From Haloactinospora alba (lineage in GTDB: Bacteria; Actinomycetota; Actinomycetes; Streptosporangiales; Streptosporangiaceae), in assembly GCF_006717075.1 (NCBI RefSeq), contig NZ_VFQC01000001.1, forward strand, positions 3,643,501-3,707,500: DNA of 64,000 bases, given 5' to 3'. Of the stretch, positions 35,179 to 42,323 are shown piece by piece (position 1 is the first letter of the stretch; the number at the start of each line of letters is the position of its first letter). Below the pieces are notes generated by a model. The model was not told the origin of the DNA. It ran no database searches and saw only the letters and a list, made by a program, of their open reading frames with translations. The position numbers were made by a program, and so were the translations under genes.

Positions 35179-35346
35179 GCGGAGCTCCTCCCACGTCGTT
35201 TTCCAACCCGCAGGCACTCCTCAACAGACATAAGAGACTGTCTCACCCATGGATGTGCCTCCTGGTCATGGTGGATATACCGCATACAAAACACAAGTCA
35301 TCGCCAACCTGACTTCACAGAACAAAACCAATGAAAGGAATCACTT

Positions 35347-35463
35347 GTGAGTGAGGTTTATCAGGAGGAAAACGAGAAAGTGGGTAGTCCGAACTTTTTT
35401 CCCAGCGGAAACCATACTCCCTACGCGCTTCCCATCGTTTCCCTGGTTCCGGTCCGTCTATAA
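35347..35463 (+). CDS. Possible 38-aa peptide gene
   Basis: A GTG at 35347 follows GAAAGGA by seven bases and opens a 38-codon frame ending TAA. The peptide has an acidic start (MSEVYQEENEKVGS) and a neutral, hydrophobic, proline-containing end (GNHTPYALPIVSLVPVRL). This leader-like/core-like split resembles a precursor peptide, but no maturation enzyme is nearby and no family is recognised. It lies in an unusually AT-rich stretch for this genome, with a ribosome site, upstream of the zinc-ribbon gene. It may instead be a leader peptide, or noise. Confidence 0.35.
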   Translation: MSEVYQEENEKVGSPNFFPSGNHTPYALPIVSLVPVRL

Positions 35464-35627
35464 CACGGAATTCGGACCGCGCACATGAAAAAACACCGAC
35501 AGTGCTCGGGCAACCACGCTACCGGCCGGAAACGACGGGCGGGACGGTTCGCCCGACCACGCCGGCTCCCCGGCGGATCGACCGTGTCTTTATCCGTTAC
35601 CTACACGCTCCCTCGTAGGCTGCCGCC

Positions 35628-35939
35628 GTGATATGTCCCAAGTGCCAAGGTTCGATGCGCACCTACGACCGGATGGGTGTGCACCTGGAACAGTGCGAGA
35701 GCTGCCGCGGTATCTTCCTCGACCACGGTGAGCTCGAACAGATCGCCTCGGCGGAACAACAGCACTACAGTGCCCAGCCTCCGCCCTACCAGGGTGGCGG
35801 CCGCCCGGACTCTCCCCCGCCCTTCCAGGGTGGGGACCGGCCACCCTTCCCGAGTGGGGACCGGCGCGGCTATCCCGACTCACCCCGCCCGTACGGCAAA
35901 CGGCGGAAGAAGAGCTTCCTGGAGAACCTCTTCGACTAG
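35628..35939 (+). CDS. TFIIB-type zinc-ribbon protein
   Basis: The protein has 103 residues from a GTG at 35628. A zf-TFIIB-type ribbon fills residues 1-45: MICPKCQGSM and LEQCESCRGIFLDHGELEQI, giving Cys-x2-Cys pairs. The remainder is proline/glycine-rich with three repeats of the GG.RP.. type (QGGGRPDSPPP, QGGDRPPFPS, GDRRGYPD), ending in a basic stretch and ENLFD. Such small proteins are common in bacteria; the role is unknown. Its TAG stop is formed at a MITE-end-like sequence (35938-35978). Confidence 0.85.
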   Translation: MICPKCQGSMRTYDRMGVHLEQCESCRGIFLDHGELEQIASAEQQHYSAQPPPYQGGGRPDSPPPFQGGDRPPFPSGDRRGYPDSPRPYGKRRKKSFLENLFD

Positions 35940-35978
35940 GCCCTGTCCGGTGGACGCTGTCCGCCGAACAGCATCCGA
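35938..35978 (+). repeat. MITE-end relic after the zinc-ribbon gene
   Basis: From the stop codon, TAGGCCCTGTCCGGTGGACG continues like the left end of MITE copy 1 (TAGGTTCTGTTCGGTGGACA), and a partial reverse (CGAACAG at 35967-35973) follows. There is no second end or interior, so it is a solo end or eroded copy. Confidence 0.55.
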
Positions 35979-35995
35979 TCCCGCCGGGAGACCAC

Positions 35996-36616
35996 GTGAA
36001 CCCGCTCGTCTGCGCGCGTTGCGGCGCGCGCGTCGACCCCTCCGGGGCCGCCGAAGCGGCCCTCACGTGTGTCACCTGCGGCCACCGCCAACCGTTCCGC
36101 CGCCTTCCGCTGTACTGTGTGACCGGCCCGAGCGGCACCGGCAAGTCCGCGGTGGGGCGGCTGCTGGTGGACGCGCTCGCCGACCGGTTCGTCGTCCTGG
36201 AACAGGACGTGTTGTGGACCGCGGGACTGCGCGACCCGACGGACGAACACCGGCGGTTCCGGACAACCTGGTTACGGATGGCCGGAATGATCCAGCAGAG
36301 CGGGCGTCCCGTCGTCCTGTGCGGAACCGTGGTGCCACCCGAGCTCGAACCGCTGCCGGAACGGGCGCTGTTCTCCGACATCCACTACCTGGCGCTGACG
36401 TGCGAACCGGACACGCTCGCCGCCCGGCTGCGCGCCCGGCCCGCCTGGCGCCAGTGGGACGAGCCGCGGATCGCCGAGATGCTCGACTACGCCGCGTGGG
36501 TCAGCGACACGGCCCACCGCATGAGCCCCCCGATGACGCTGCTGGACACCACGGACGGCACCGTCGCGGACACGGCATCGCGCGTCACGGCCTGGATCGA
36601 CCACCGCCACGGCTAG
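35996..36616 (+). CDS. P-loop kinase with N-terminal zinc ribbon
   Basis: The protein has 206 residues from the ATG at 35996. Residues 1-35 carry a zinc ribbon (MNPLVCARCGARV; CVTCGH). The P-loop YCVTGPSGTGKSAVGRLL follows near residue 42. The remainder has a nucleoside/adenylate-kinase-like layout (VVLEQDVLW, RPVVLCGTVVPP, and an arginine-rich lid ARLRARPAWRQWDE). The substrate is unknown; a gluconate/shikimate-like small-molecule kinase or a nucleotide-binding regulator are options. The stop codon TAG comes from the TA and first base of MITE copy 3. Confidence 0.8.
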   Translation: MNPLVCARCGARVDPSGAAEAALTCVTCGHRQPFRRLPLYCVTGPSGTGKSAVGRLLVDALADRFVVLEQDVLWTAGLRDPTDEHRRFRTTWLRMAGMIQQSGRPVVLCGTVVPPELEPLPERALFSDIHYLALTCEPDTLAARLRARPAWRQWDEPRIAEMLDYAAWVSDTAHRMSPPMTLLDTTDGTVADTASRVTAWIDHRHG

Positions 36617-36775
36617 GTTCTGTTTTCGGACGCTTGTCCTGCTGCGCGTCGCCCCAGGGCACCGCCCGGCGGCGTTCCCGTCGGTCGGCGGAGGGTCCGC
36701 TCCGCCTCCCTCCTCGGCCTTGCCGGGCGGCACCGGAGACGCCGCTCGCGACGAACAGCGCCCGAAAATAGAACC
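36616..36775 (-). mobile_element. MITE copy 3 (160 bp), inverted
   Basis: Relative to copies 1 and 2 the interior is reversed: the left end leads into TTGTCCTGCTGCGC and the right end into the GTTCGTCGCGAG side. Ends are GGTTCTGTTTTCGGACGCTT and GGTTCTATTTTCGGGCGCTG (reverse complement), with TA on both sides (36614-36615, 36776-36777). It sits exactly between two convergent genes and supplies the TAG stop to both. Confidence 0.9.
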
Positions 36776-37068
36776 TAGCCGCCCGCCACCGAGGGCAGCA
36801 CCCGAACCTCCTCCCCGTCCGGTACGGGGGTGTCCAGCCCGGCCATGCCGCGGCACTCCTCGTCGCCGACGAAGACGTTGACGTAGCGCCGCAGCTGGCC
36901 GCGCTCGTCGCGGATCCGCCGGTCCACCCGCGGGTGCAGGCGGGTGAGTTCGTCGAGGACGTCCCGCAGCGTCGCCCCTCCGGAGGGGACGGGAGGCTCC
37001 ACCTCCACGCACGGCGCGCCGTCGCAGTCGGAGCGCAACACCTGCGGCAGGACAACGGTCGCCCCCAT
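36775..37068 (-). CDS. MoaD/ThiS-family ubiquitin-like sulfur carrier
   Basis: The protein has 97 residues and starts at the ATG overlapping the BNR gene stop (TGATG). It has a ubiquitin-like fold (GATLRDVLDELTRLHPRVDRRIRDERGQLRRYVNVFVGDEECRGMAGLDTPVPDGEEVRVLPSVAGG). The last two residues are Gly-Gly, the site that becomes a thiocarboxylate in MoaD/ThiS carriers. The TAG stop that exposes this GG end is formed by MITE copy 3. It is coupled to the BNR protein; such pairs occur in actinobacteria, but the sulfur acceptor is unknown. Confidence 0.9.
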   Translation of the reverse strand: MGATVVLPQVLRSDCDGAPCVEVEPPVPSGGATLRDVLDELTRLHPRVDRRIRDERGQLRRYVNVFVGDEECRGMAGLDTPVPDGEEVRVLPSVAGG

Positions 37069-38168
37069 CACGCCACCTCCGCCGCGCGCACGCACAGCAC
37101 GTCCGGCAGATGCTGCGTGACCCGGTGCCACTCCCCGCCGTCCGCGGCGGCGTAGACGTCGCCGCTGCGGGTTCCGAAGTAGAAGCTGGGGACGTCCGCC
37201 CCGTCGGTGCAGGCGGCGTCGCGCAGCACGATGCCGTGGTGCGGCTCCCCCGGGAGACCGCGGTCCGCCGGGTGCCAGGTCGCGCCGCCATCCTCGGTGC
37301 GGTAGGGACGCAGCCGGTTGTCCGGCGGCAGGTGGCACGTGTCGCTGACGACGGGGAAGTTCAGCACGGTTCCCGGGGTGTGCGGGTGGGGGACCATGGC
37401 GAAACCGAAGTCGGTGGGCAGCCCGTCGGCGATCGACGTCCACCCGCGGCGGGGCTCGCCGCTGCGGTACACGCCGTGGTGGTTCTGCGTGTAGAACACG
37501 CCGTCGCTGGCGAGCGCGACCTTGTGCACGCACTGCCCGTACTCGGGGGTCTCGCCGGGCAGGAAGGGGGCTCCGATGCCGTGGTTGGCGGGGGTCCACG
37601 TCCGCCCCTCGTCGCGGGTCTGGTACACGCCGCCGGTGGACATGGCCACCGTCATCGCCCGCGGGTCGGTCCCGTCGGCGTCCACCCTGCCGGGGAGGAC
37701 GGTGTGCAGGGCCTTGCCGCCGGCGCCGGGGAACCAGTGGGGGCGGTGCGGGTGGTCCCACAGGCCGCGTACCAGCGAGAAGCTCTCCCCGCCGTCGGTG
37801 GAGCGGAAAAGCGCCGAGGGTTCGACACCGGCGTAGACGGTTCCCGGATCGTCGCCGAACGCGAACTGCCACACCCGGACGAAGGCCTCGTCGGCGTCGG
37901 CGGGGAACGCGATCGGGGCGCGCGGTGGTTCGTGCCAGCTCTCGCCGAGGTCGTCGCTGAACCACACGCTGGGGCCGAAGTGCGAGCTTTCCGTCCCCGC
38001 CAGGATCCGGCGGGTGTGCGGGTCGATGCCCACGGCGTACACCCCGGCGGTGTTGGCGTAGTCCTCCGGGTCGAGACGGTGCGGACCGCTCACCCGCCAG
38101 GTGGTGCGGTCGTCGCTGCGCGCGGTGAACAGCCCCTTGCGGGTTCCGATGGCCAGAAGAAACGGCAT
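37068..38168 (-). CDS. BNR/sialidase-fold repeat protein
   Basis: The protein has 366 residues from the ATG at 38166-38168, with GGAGGT seven bases upstream. It has repeated beta-propeller motifs with Asp-box-like sequences (STDGGESFSLV near residue 120, TRDEGRTWTPA near 190, TEDGGATWHP near 305) and several W-D turns. Catalytic residues of true sialidases are not evident, so it is a binding or structural propeller. It is annotated in relatives as exo-alpha-sialidase or glycosyl hydrolase. There is no signal peptide. Coupled to the MoaD-like gene. Confidence 0.85.
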   Translation of the reverse strand: MPFLLAIGTRKGLFTARSDDRTTWRVSGPHRLDPEDYANTAGVYAVGIDPHTRRILAGTESSHFGPSVWFSDDLGESWHEPPRAPIAFPADADEAFVRVWQFAFGDDPGTVYAGVEPSALFRSTDGGESFSLVRGLWDHPHRPHWFPGAGGKALHTVLPGRVDADGTDPRAMTVAMSTGGVYQTRDEGRTWTPANHGIGAPFLPGETPEYGQCVHKVALASDGVFYTQNHHGVYRSGEPRRGWTSIADGLPTDFGFAMVPHPHTPGTVLNFPVVSDTCHLPPDNRLRPYRTEDGGATWHPADRGLPGEPHHGIVLRDAACTDGADVPSFYFGTRSGDVYAAADGGEWHRVTQHLPDVLCVRAAEVA

Positions 38169-38454
38169 GGTCAACCTCCGTAGTGGACCGGTTGGCCGTT
38201 CACTCTGGCAGAGCCCGCCGACATTTACGGGCTCCGACACGTGGTGGGAGAGGCGGGAGGGGGATGGAACCAGCGGGAGGAATCGCCGAGGCGGCCCCAA
38301 CGGCTCTCACGGACCTGTTCGTACCGGGCGGATACGAGTACGGCATGGACAAGGCCGCCGATTCCGCGAGGAGCCCCGGGAGTCCCGACCTTCCAGCCAC
38401 AGCCGGGGGTTACCGCGTTCCTCCCGCGGTCACGGACGGCTACGGGGCAGGGGG

Positions 38455-38643
38455 TTACAGGCGGCCGGACCGGACCTCGTCGAGGAACGCCCGCCACTCG
38501 GAAGCGGAGAACGACAGGTGCCCGGCCCGCCGGTTCTGGGTGTCGCGGACATCCGCTCCAGCCGCATGGTCTCGGACCTCGACGCACTGCCCCCCGTTCT
38601 GGGAGTAGCTGGACGTGCGCCACTCGTGCATCTCATGCATCAC
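38455..38643 (-). CDS. DUF397 protein of cassette A
   Basis: The protein has 62 residues from a GTG at 38643 (or ATG at 38640), overlapping the XRE gene. It has the DUF397 pattern: HEWRTSSYSQNGGQCVEVRD, then DTQNRRAGHLSFSASEWRAFLDEVRSG. DUF397 and XRE-DUF5753 pairs are abundant in actinobacteria and behave like regulator/partner or antitoxin-like pairs; in Streptomyces BldB-related systems they control development. A close relative is at 61768-61947. Confidence 0.92.
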   Translation of the reverse strand: MMHEMHEWRTSSYSQNGGQCVEVRDHAAGADVRDTQNRRAGHLSFSASEWRAFLDEVRSGRL

Positions 38644-39400
38644 TAATCTCCTTCAACTTGCGGAAGGTGTCGTCTGCAGGGAGCGCACTACCAAGGGCGG
38701 TACGCGCAAGGTCTTGGAGGCGCTGCACACCCAGAGTTTCATTGACGATGATAGTGCCGTTCGTGTGTTCGGATGTTGCGACTCGTGACCCGTCCTGAAG
38801 CCGGTAGATCTGGAAGGGGGACGTGACACCGGCCAGGATGCTTCCGGAGGGGATCATGTGAACCCGTACACGGTCAGAGGCGATGCGTTCTAGCAGATGG
38901 GTCGCTTGCTCTTTCCGGGCGGGATAGGGAACACCGGTCAGGCCTGTCTCGGGGAAGGTCGCGAACACACGAACGTCCTTGCCGAGCTGGTCAAGTTGGG
39001 AACAGCGAACGCGGACGAGTTCCTCAATGGCTCCCATCGGGTCGGACGGTCGCCCTTCCGCCAGCGCATAACGTGCGTACAACGGCGATTCCAGTAGCGC
39101 AGGGACCAACACAGGTGTGACAACTTCAATCGATACAGCACGTTCTGAGAGCTGCTTATCATCGCGCAACCACGGGGGCACCCCGTCTGCCTGTGTAGTT
39201 TCTTCCCATATGCGCACCAGGCCGCCACGCGCGGCGAAGAACTCATCGAGCTTTTTCGCTGTAGCTCGATCCGGGGTTGTCCTCCCTGTTTCCCAGTTGG
39301 AAGCGGCGGAAGGGACGTAGCCTATGGCGTCCGCGACCTGTGCCTGGGTGAGTCCGCGCTGTTTGCGGAGGCGACGAAGCTCTCGTTGCAGATCATTCAT
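38633..39400 (-). CDS. XRE-family regulator with DUF5753, cassette A
   Basis: The protein has 255 residues. A Cro/C1-type HTH occupies residues 1-65 (LRRLRKQRGLTQAQVADAIGYVPSAASNWETGRTTPDRATAKKLDEFFAARGG). A DUF5753 ligand-sensor-like domain follows (VVTPVLVPALLESPLYARYALAEG, ELVRVRCSQLDQLGK, HMIPSGSILAGVTSPFQIYRL). It is transcribed with DUF397 and faces the plus-strand trio. It probably controls both directions from the 294-bp gap. Confidence 0.93.
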   Translation of the reverse strand: MNDLQRELRRLRKQRGLTQAQVADAIGYVPSAASNWETGRTTPDRATAKKLDEFFAARGGLVRIWEETTQADGVPPWLRDDKQLSERAVSIEVVTPVLVPALLESPLYARYALAEGRPSDPMGAIEELVRVRCSQLDQLGKDVRVFATFPETGLTGVPYPARKEQATHLLERIASDRVRVHMIPSGSILAGVTSPFQIYRLQDGSRVATSEHTNGTIIVNETLGVQRLQDLARTALGSALPADDTFRKLKEISDA

Positions 39401-39638
39401 ATAACACAGAATCTCACGGTCGCATCACAGGTGGGGAGTATCAGAACAGGAATAAACGTGTGTCCTTACGCGGCGGCGGGAACCGGGATCACCCTGAACG
39501 GCATGACACAACTACTCGCGTCAGAACAGAGCCAGAAAGAGGCATACCGGGTGGAATCCACCCCCGGTTGGGGGTGGATCTGTCTTCACCGTGTTGTGGC
39601 CTCGGTCCACATGCTCAGAAAGCAGATGTCATGAAAGA

Positions 39639-39669
39639 ACCTCCGCGAGAGTGCCCGCTCTCCGGAGGT
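39639..39669 (+). promoter_or_regulatory. Conserved leader hairpin, cassette A
   Basis: ACCTCCG (39639-39645) pairs with CGGAGGT (39663-39669); C39646 bulges; GAGAG (39647-39651) pairs with CTCTC (39658-39662); the loop is six bases. The same architecture with different stem bases occurs in cassette B. After two bases it is followed by GGCCACCGACTGG, three bases, GGAGTCG and the ATG at 39695. It is likely an RNA structure in the 5' leader. Confidence 0.7.
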
Positions 39670-39694
39670 GTGGCCACCGACTGGAATGGAGTCG

Positions 39695-40183
39695 ATGACG
39701 ATGCCCCAGTTTATGCATAATCTCGCGTCCTTGTGGACGCTGCTCGTGATCCTGGCGATCGCCTTGTTCCCACGCACGCGTTACCGGCATCGCCGCGAGC
39801 GTCTGGAACCACACGCCGCGGTGCCACTCGCGTCCCGCCGTCGTGCGGCGGCGCGCCGGTTCACTGTGCCGCCGCAGAGGTTTCCGGCAACGAGGCCGGA
39901 ACCAGTCGCCGGGACGCTTTCCGAGCCCGAGGTGCTTGATCCCGAGGAGCACAGTCCGGTGCGGCCCTACGTGACCCAGCACGAACGCCACCGGCGGGAA
40001 CAGGAGGAAGGACGGCGCTGCCCGGCCTGCGGCGCGGCCGTCGCATCCGACATTGCGCCGGAATCTTCCACCCCTCCGGCCTTCGGCGATGGTCTCGACG
40101 ACGTCCGCGCGGAGTTGTCCCCGCTGGTGCGCCAGTGGCTGTCCCAGCGCGAGGAGAAGAGCACGGTGGGGGTGGTTCGGTGA
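39695..40183 (+). CDS. Membrane-anchored CPxC protein, cassette A
   Basis: The protein has 162 residues from ATG 39695 (cassette B uses the same position). A single N-terminal hydrophobic segment (LASLWTLLVILAIALF, residues about 9-25) is followed by a basic stretch, then PEVLDPEEHSPVRPYVTQHERHRREQE, a CPACGA pair, and a C-terminal helix (DDVRAELSPLVRQWLSQRE). The conserved block VRPYVTQHERHR is found in small actinobacterial proteins next to BldC-like HTH genes. Its role is unknown. The following gene starts inside its stop codon. Confidence 0.85.
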   Translation: MTMPQFMHNLASLWTLLVILAIALFPRTRYRHRRERLEPHAAVPLASRRRAAARRFTVPPQRFPATRPEPVAGTLSEPEVLDPEEHSPVRPYVTQHERHRREQEEGRRCPACGAAVASDIAPESSTPPAFGDGLDDVRAELSPLVRQWLSQREEKSTVGVVR

Positions 40184-40395
40184 GTATCCCCGAGATCTGG
40201 TCCTCGTCCCTGTTGCGTCCGGGTGATGTCGCCGAGGCCTTCGGCGTCACCACCTCCACCGTCAACACCTGGGTACGCGAGGGCCACCTGACCCCGGTCC
40301 TGGTCACCCCAGGAGGGCACCGCCGGTTCGCGCCCGGCCAGGTTCAGGACCTCATGGCCGCCACCCACCAGGACCAGGGGGGTGGTGACACGTGA
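40180..40395 (+). CDS. BldC-like MerR-type HTH protein, cassette A
   Basis: The protein has 71 residues from a GTG overlapping the previous stop. One winged HTH: LLRPGDVAEAFGVTTSTVNTWVREGHLTPVLVTPGGHRRFAPGQVQDLMAATH. The .PGDVAE.F.V...TV..W...G.L....TPGGHRRF pattern is the BldC/excisionase-like group. BldC binds direct repeats cooperatively. It is cotranslated with both neighbours. Confidence 0.92.
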   Translation: MSIPEIWSSSLLRPGDVAEAFGVTTSTVNTWVREGHLTPVLVTPGGHRRFAPGQVQDLMAATHQDQGGGDT

Positions 40396-40589
40396 ACCTC
40401 ACCCCGCAGGAACGCCGGGAACTACTCGACCTGCTGGAGCAGCTCTCCCAGGCCATAGACGGCAACGCCCTGTGGCCCGGCCAGATACGCGACATCCTCC
40501 GGGAACTGCACGCACGCGTGGTTGCCTGGCTCGGCGACACCGACGAGAACGGCACCGAGAACCCACCCCCGCCCCACCACGACCAGTAA
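40392..40589 (+). CDS. Small (65-aa) third protein of cassette A
   Basis: The protein has 65 residues from a GTG overlapping the previous stop. It is largely helical: LTPQERRELLDLLEQLSQAIDGNALWPGQIRDILRELHARVVAWLGDTDEN, then a proline-rich tail. No family is recognised. Two amphipathic helices suggest a dimer or adapter that binds the BldC-like protein. Cassette B has a frameshifted copy. A hairpin terminator follows at 40603. Confidence 0.85.
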   Translation: MNLTPQERRELLDLLEQLSQAIDGNALWPGQIRDILRELHARVVAWLGDTDENGTENPPPPHHDQ

Positions 40590-40602
40590 CTGTTTCCTCG
40601 GA

Positions 40603-40633
40603 TCCCGCATCCGGCCGTTCCCCGGGTGCGGGA
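40603..40633 (+). terminator. Terminator of cassette A trio
   Basis: TCCCGCATCCGG (40603-40614) pairs with CCGGGTGCGGGA (40622-40633) across a seven-base loop, with one G-T pair. A homologous hairpin follows cassette B at 63779. Confidence 0.75.
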
Positions 40634-40662
40634 CCCGCCGCTGGCGCCGAGATCGGAGAAAA

Positions 40663-40690
40663 CCACGTATGTGCCCCGCGCGATACGTGG
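40663..40690 (+). other. Second hairpin after cassette A
   Basis: CCACGTAT (40663-40670) pairs perfectly with ATACGTGG (40683-40690). The flank GAGAAAACCACG is shared with the same place after cassette B, so homology continues about 60 bases past the terminator. It may be a processed RNA end or small RNA. Confidence 0.4.
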
Positions 40691-40875
40691 ACAACGACAA
40701 TGTCGGCACACACGAGCCGTGCCACCAGCGCGAAACCGCGCCTTCCTCTCGGCTCACATGGGGGTGCGGTCTCAGTAGCAAGACGGTACGGTCAGATCCT
40801 GACCGCGTTCGCCGGAATACCGGCCCTGTGGAATCACAAAAGAATAACGCCATGCGTTCTCGCAGGTGGTGGCCT

Positions 40876-41087
40876 GTGAGCCCCACGCACGTGGGGATGG
40901 ACCGATGGCCGACCGCACCCAAAGTTCGGTGGTCACGTGAGCCCCACGCACGTGGGGATGGACCAGTATGCGTAGCCGCTGCAGTGAGCAGCGTTACGTG
41001 AGCCCCACGCACGTGGGGATGGACCGACGCGCTGCCCCAACCGGGCACCATGATCCCTGGTGAGCCCCACGCACGTGGGGATGGGGC
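40876..41087 (+). CRISPR. CRISPR array 1: four 28-bp repeats, three spacers
   Basis: Repeats start at 40876, 40937, 40998 and 41060. The first three are identical, with a CCCCACG-CA-CGTGGGG stem and a GATGGACC tail; the fourth ends GATGGGGC and is degenerate. Spacers are 33, 33 and 34 bases. The repeat resembles type I-E. The degenerate last repeat puts the leader on the left, where an A-rich stretch (AATCACAAAAGAATAAC near 40836-40852) lies. No cas genes are in the window. Confidence 0.95.
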
Positions 41088-41365
41088 CGGGCGAGGTCAC
41101 CTGTGAGCTGTGCTGGCAGCGGGTGCACACACGGGCGGGAGTAGGGGGCGCGTTCTCAGCCTCGGTACCCGACCGGGGTCGCGCGGAGGTGTGGTCGGCA
41201 GGGCGTGCGTCGCAAGGACGGATGTGGTCTCCTGGCCTCGTCGCGGTGGTGGAGGCCGCGCCGCCTGGTAGTGATCCGTTTGTGAGGGGTGTGCGTGTTA
41301 TGTCCGAATATACAGAAGTTGCACACACGGGCATGCGCGCGACCTAGAAGACCAGGTCAGAGAGG
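41088..41365. other. 278-bp interval between the CRISPR arrays
   Basis: No gene is convincing. A 13-bp direct repeat TGCACACACGGGC occurs at 41124-41136 and 41320-41332. The right third, locally AT-rich near 41299-41320, is the probable leader of array 2. Confidence 0.5.
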
Positions 41366-41699
41366 ATGCTCCCCGCGCACGCGGGGATGGACCCCGCACG
41401 GTACCAGTGAGAGGGAACTGCTGTCGATGCTCCCCGCGCACGCGGGGATGGACCCTCGCTCCCATAGGTGCGCCGGGCCCGTGGGGAATGCTCCCCGCGC
41501 ACGCGGGGATGGACCCCACCCCGGCGACACCCACCTCGCCGGACTCTTATGCTCCCCGCGCACGCGGGGATGGACCCCCACTCGTAGTCACCGCTGACAC
41601 GGTCCGGGCATGCTCCCCGCGCACGCGGGGATGGACCCGCCAGGGCCGCGAGGTCCCAGCTCAGCGCCTCATGCCTCCCCGCGCACGCGGGGATACGCC
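41366..41699 (+). CRISPR. CRISPR array 2: six repeats, five spacers
   Basis: Repeats start at 41366, 41427, 41488, 41549, 41610 and 41671, with 33-base spacers. Five are identical, with a CCCCGCG-CA-CGCGGGG stem and GATGGACC tail, opening with ATGCT; the sixth is degenerate (extra C, tail GATACGCC). It is closely related to the array 1 repeat: the fifth stem pair is G-C here and A-T there. The orientation is the same, leader on the left. Confidence 0.96.
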
Positions 41700-41733
41700 T
41701 CTCCACAGACCACCGAAACCACCCGCCCCGGCG

Positions 41734-42237
41734 TCAGTCCCGGGAAGCGGGGCGGTAGTACCACCACCACTGGTGGACGGTGTTCAGCAGCGGCTCGAAC
41801 CCCGGAGCCGGGTGGGTCGCCGGTGAGACCGGCGCGGGCAGGGTCGTGGACCGGCCGGAGGCCAGCGTTACCTCCACCGTCTGGAACCGCCCCCGGAGCC
41901 GCGGCCGGACACCGGTGACCTCCCTCCACGGGATCAACCGTTCGCGCAGCTGGTGGACCATGATTCCGTCCGGCCGCAGCCGGGTGTGGGCGTGCAGCGT
42001 CAGGTGCCGGTTCAGCACTCCCGCGGCGCACAGCACGAGTCCGCACAGCGTGTAGGCGCTGTGCGGCACCAGCGAGAGACCGGAGGCCGCCTCACCGCCC
42101 CAGGCCAGCGGCACCAGGATGATCCGCGCGACACCCGCGGCCACCTGCAGGAGACCGAACGCGAACTGGGCCCAGGCGAGCCGCACCATCCCCCGCCGCG
42201 CCTCGTTGTCGATCCGGTAGTACCCGTCCGAATCCAT
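41734..42237 (-). CDS. PH-like membrane protein, copy 1
   Basis: The protein has 167 residues from the ATG at 42235-42237. Two hydrophobic segments lie near residues 18-45 and 60-80 (VRLAWAQFAFGLLQVAAGVARIILVPLAW; AYTLCGLVLCAAGVLNR). A PH/bPH-like strand region follows: HAHTRLRPDGIMVHQLRERLIPWREVTGVRPRLRGRFQTVEVTLASGR. It is paralogous to the next gene (shared YRIDNEARRGMV..AWAQ start). Its role is unknown; such proteins sit at the membrane face. Confidence 0.8.
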   Translation of the reverse strand: MDSDGYYRIDNEARRGMVRLAWAQFAFGLLQVAAGVARIILVPLAWGGEAASGLSLVPHSAYTLCGLVLCAAGVLNRHLTLHAHTRLRPDGIMVHQLRERLIPWREVTGVRPRLRGRFQTVEVTLASGRSTTLPAPVSPATHPAPGFEPLLNTVHQWWWYYRPASRD

Positions 42238-42323
42238 CGCCGTCCCCACGTCGGGCTGTCACGTCCGCGACGTGCGACGGCCGCGGGCACCCCGCGGTTC
42301 CCCGGCGGCCTCCGGTCCGCGCG

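Noticed and set aside
41124-41332. 13-bp direct repeat TGCACACACGGGC as an attachment site or transposon footprint
   Set aside because: It is short and the 183 bp between the copies hold no recombinase or terminal inverted repeats.
41060-41347. Frame between the arrays with a CELC motif
   Set aside because: It begins inside a CRISPR repeat, has no ribosome site and only one Cys pair; probably noncoding.
41344-41706. Repeated peptides such as SPRARGA and IPACAGSI on the minus strand
   Set aside because: These are translations of the CRISPR repeats and are not a protein.
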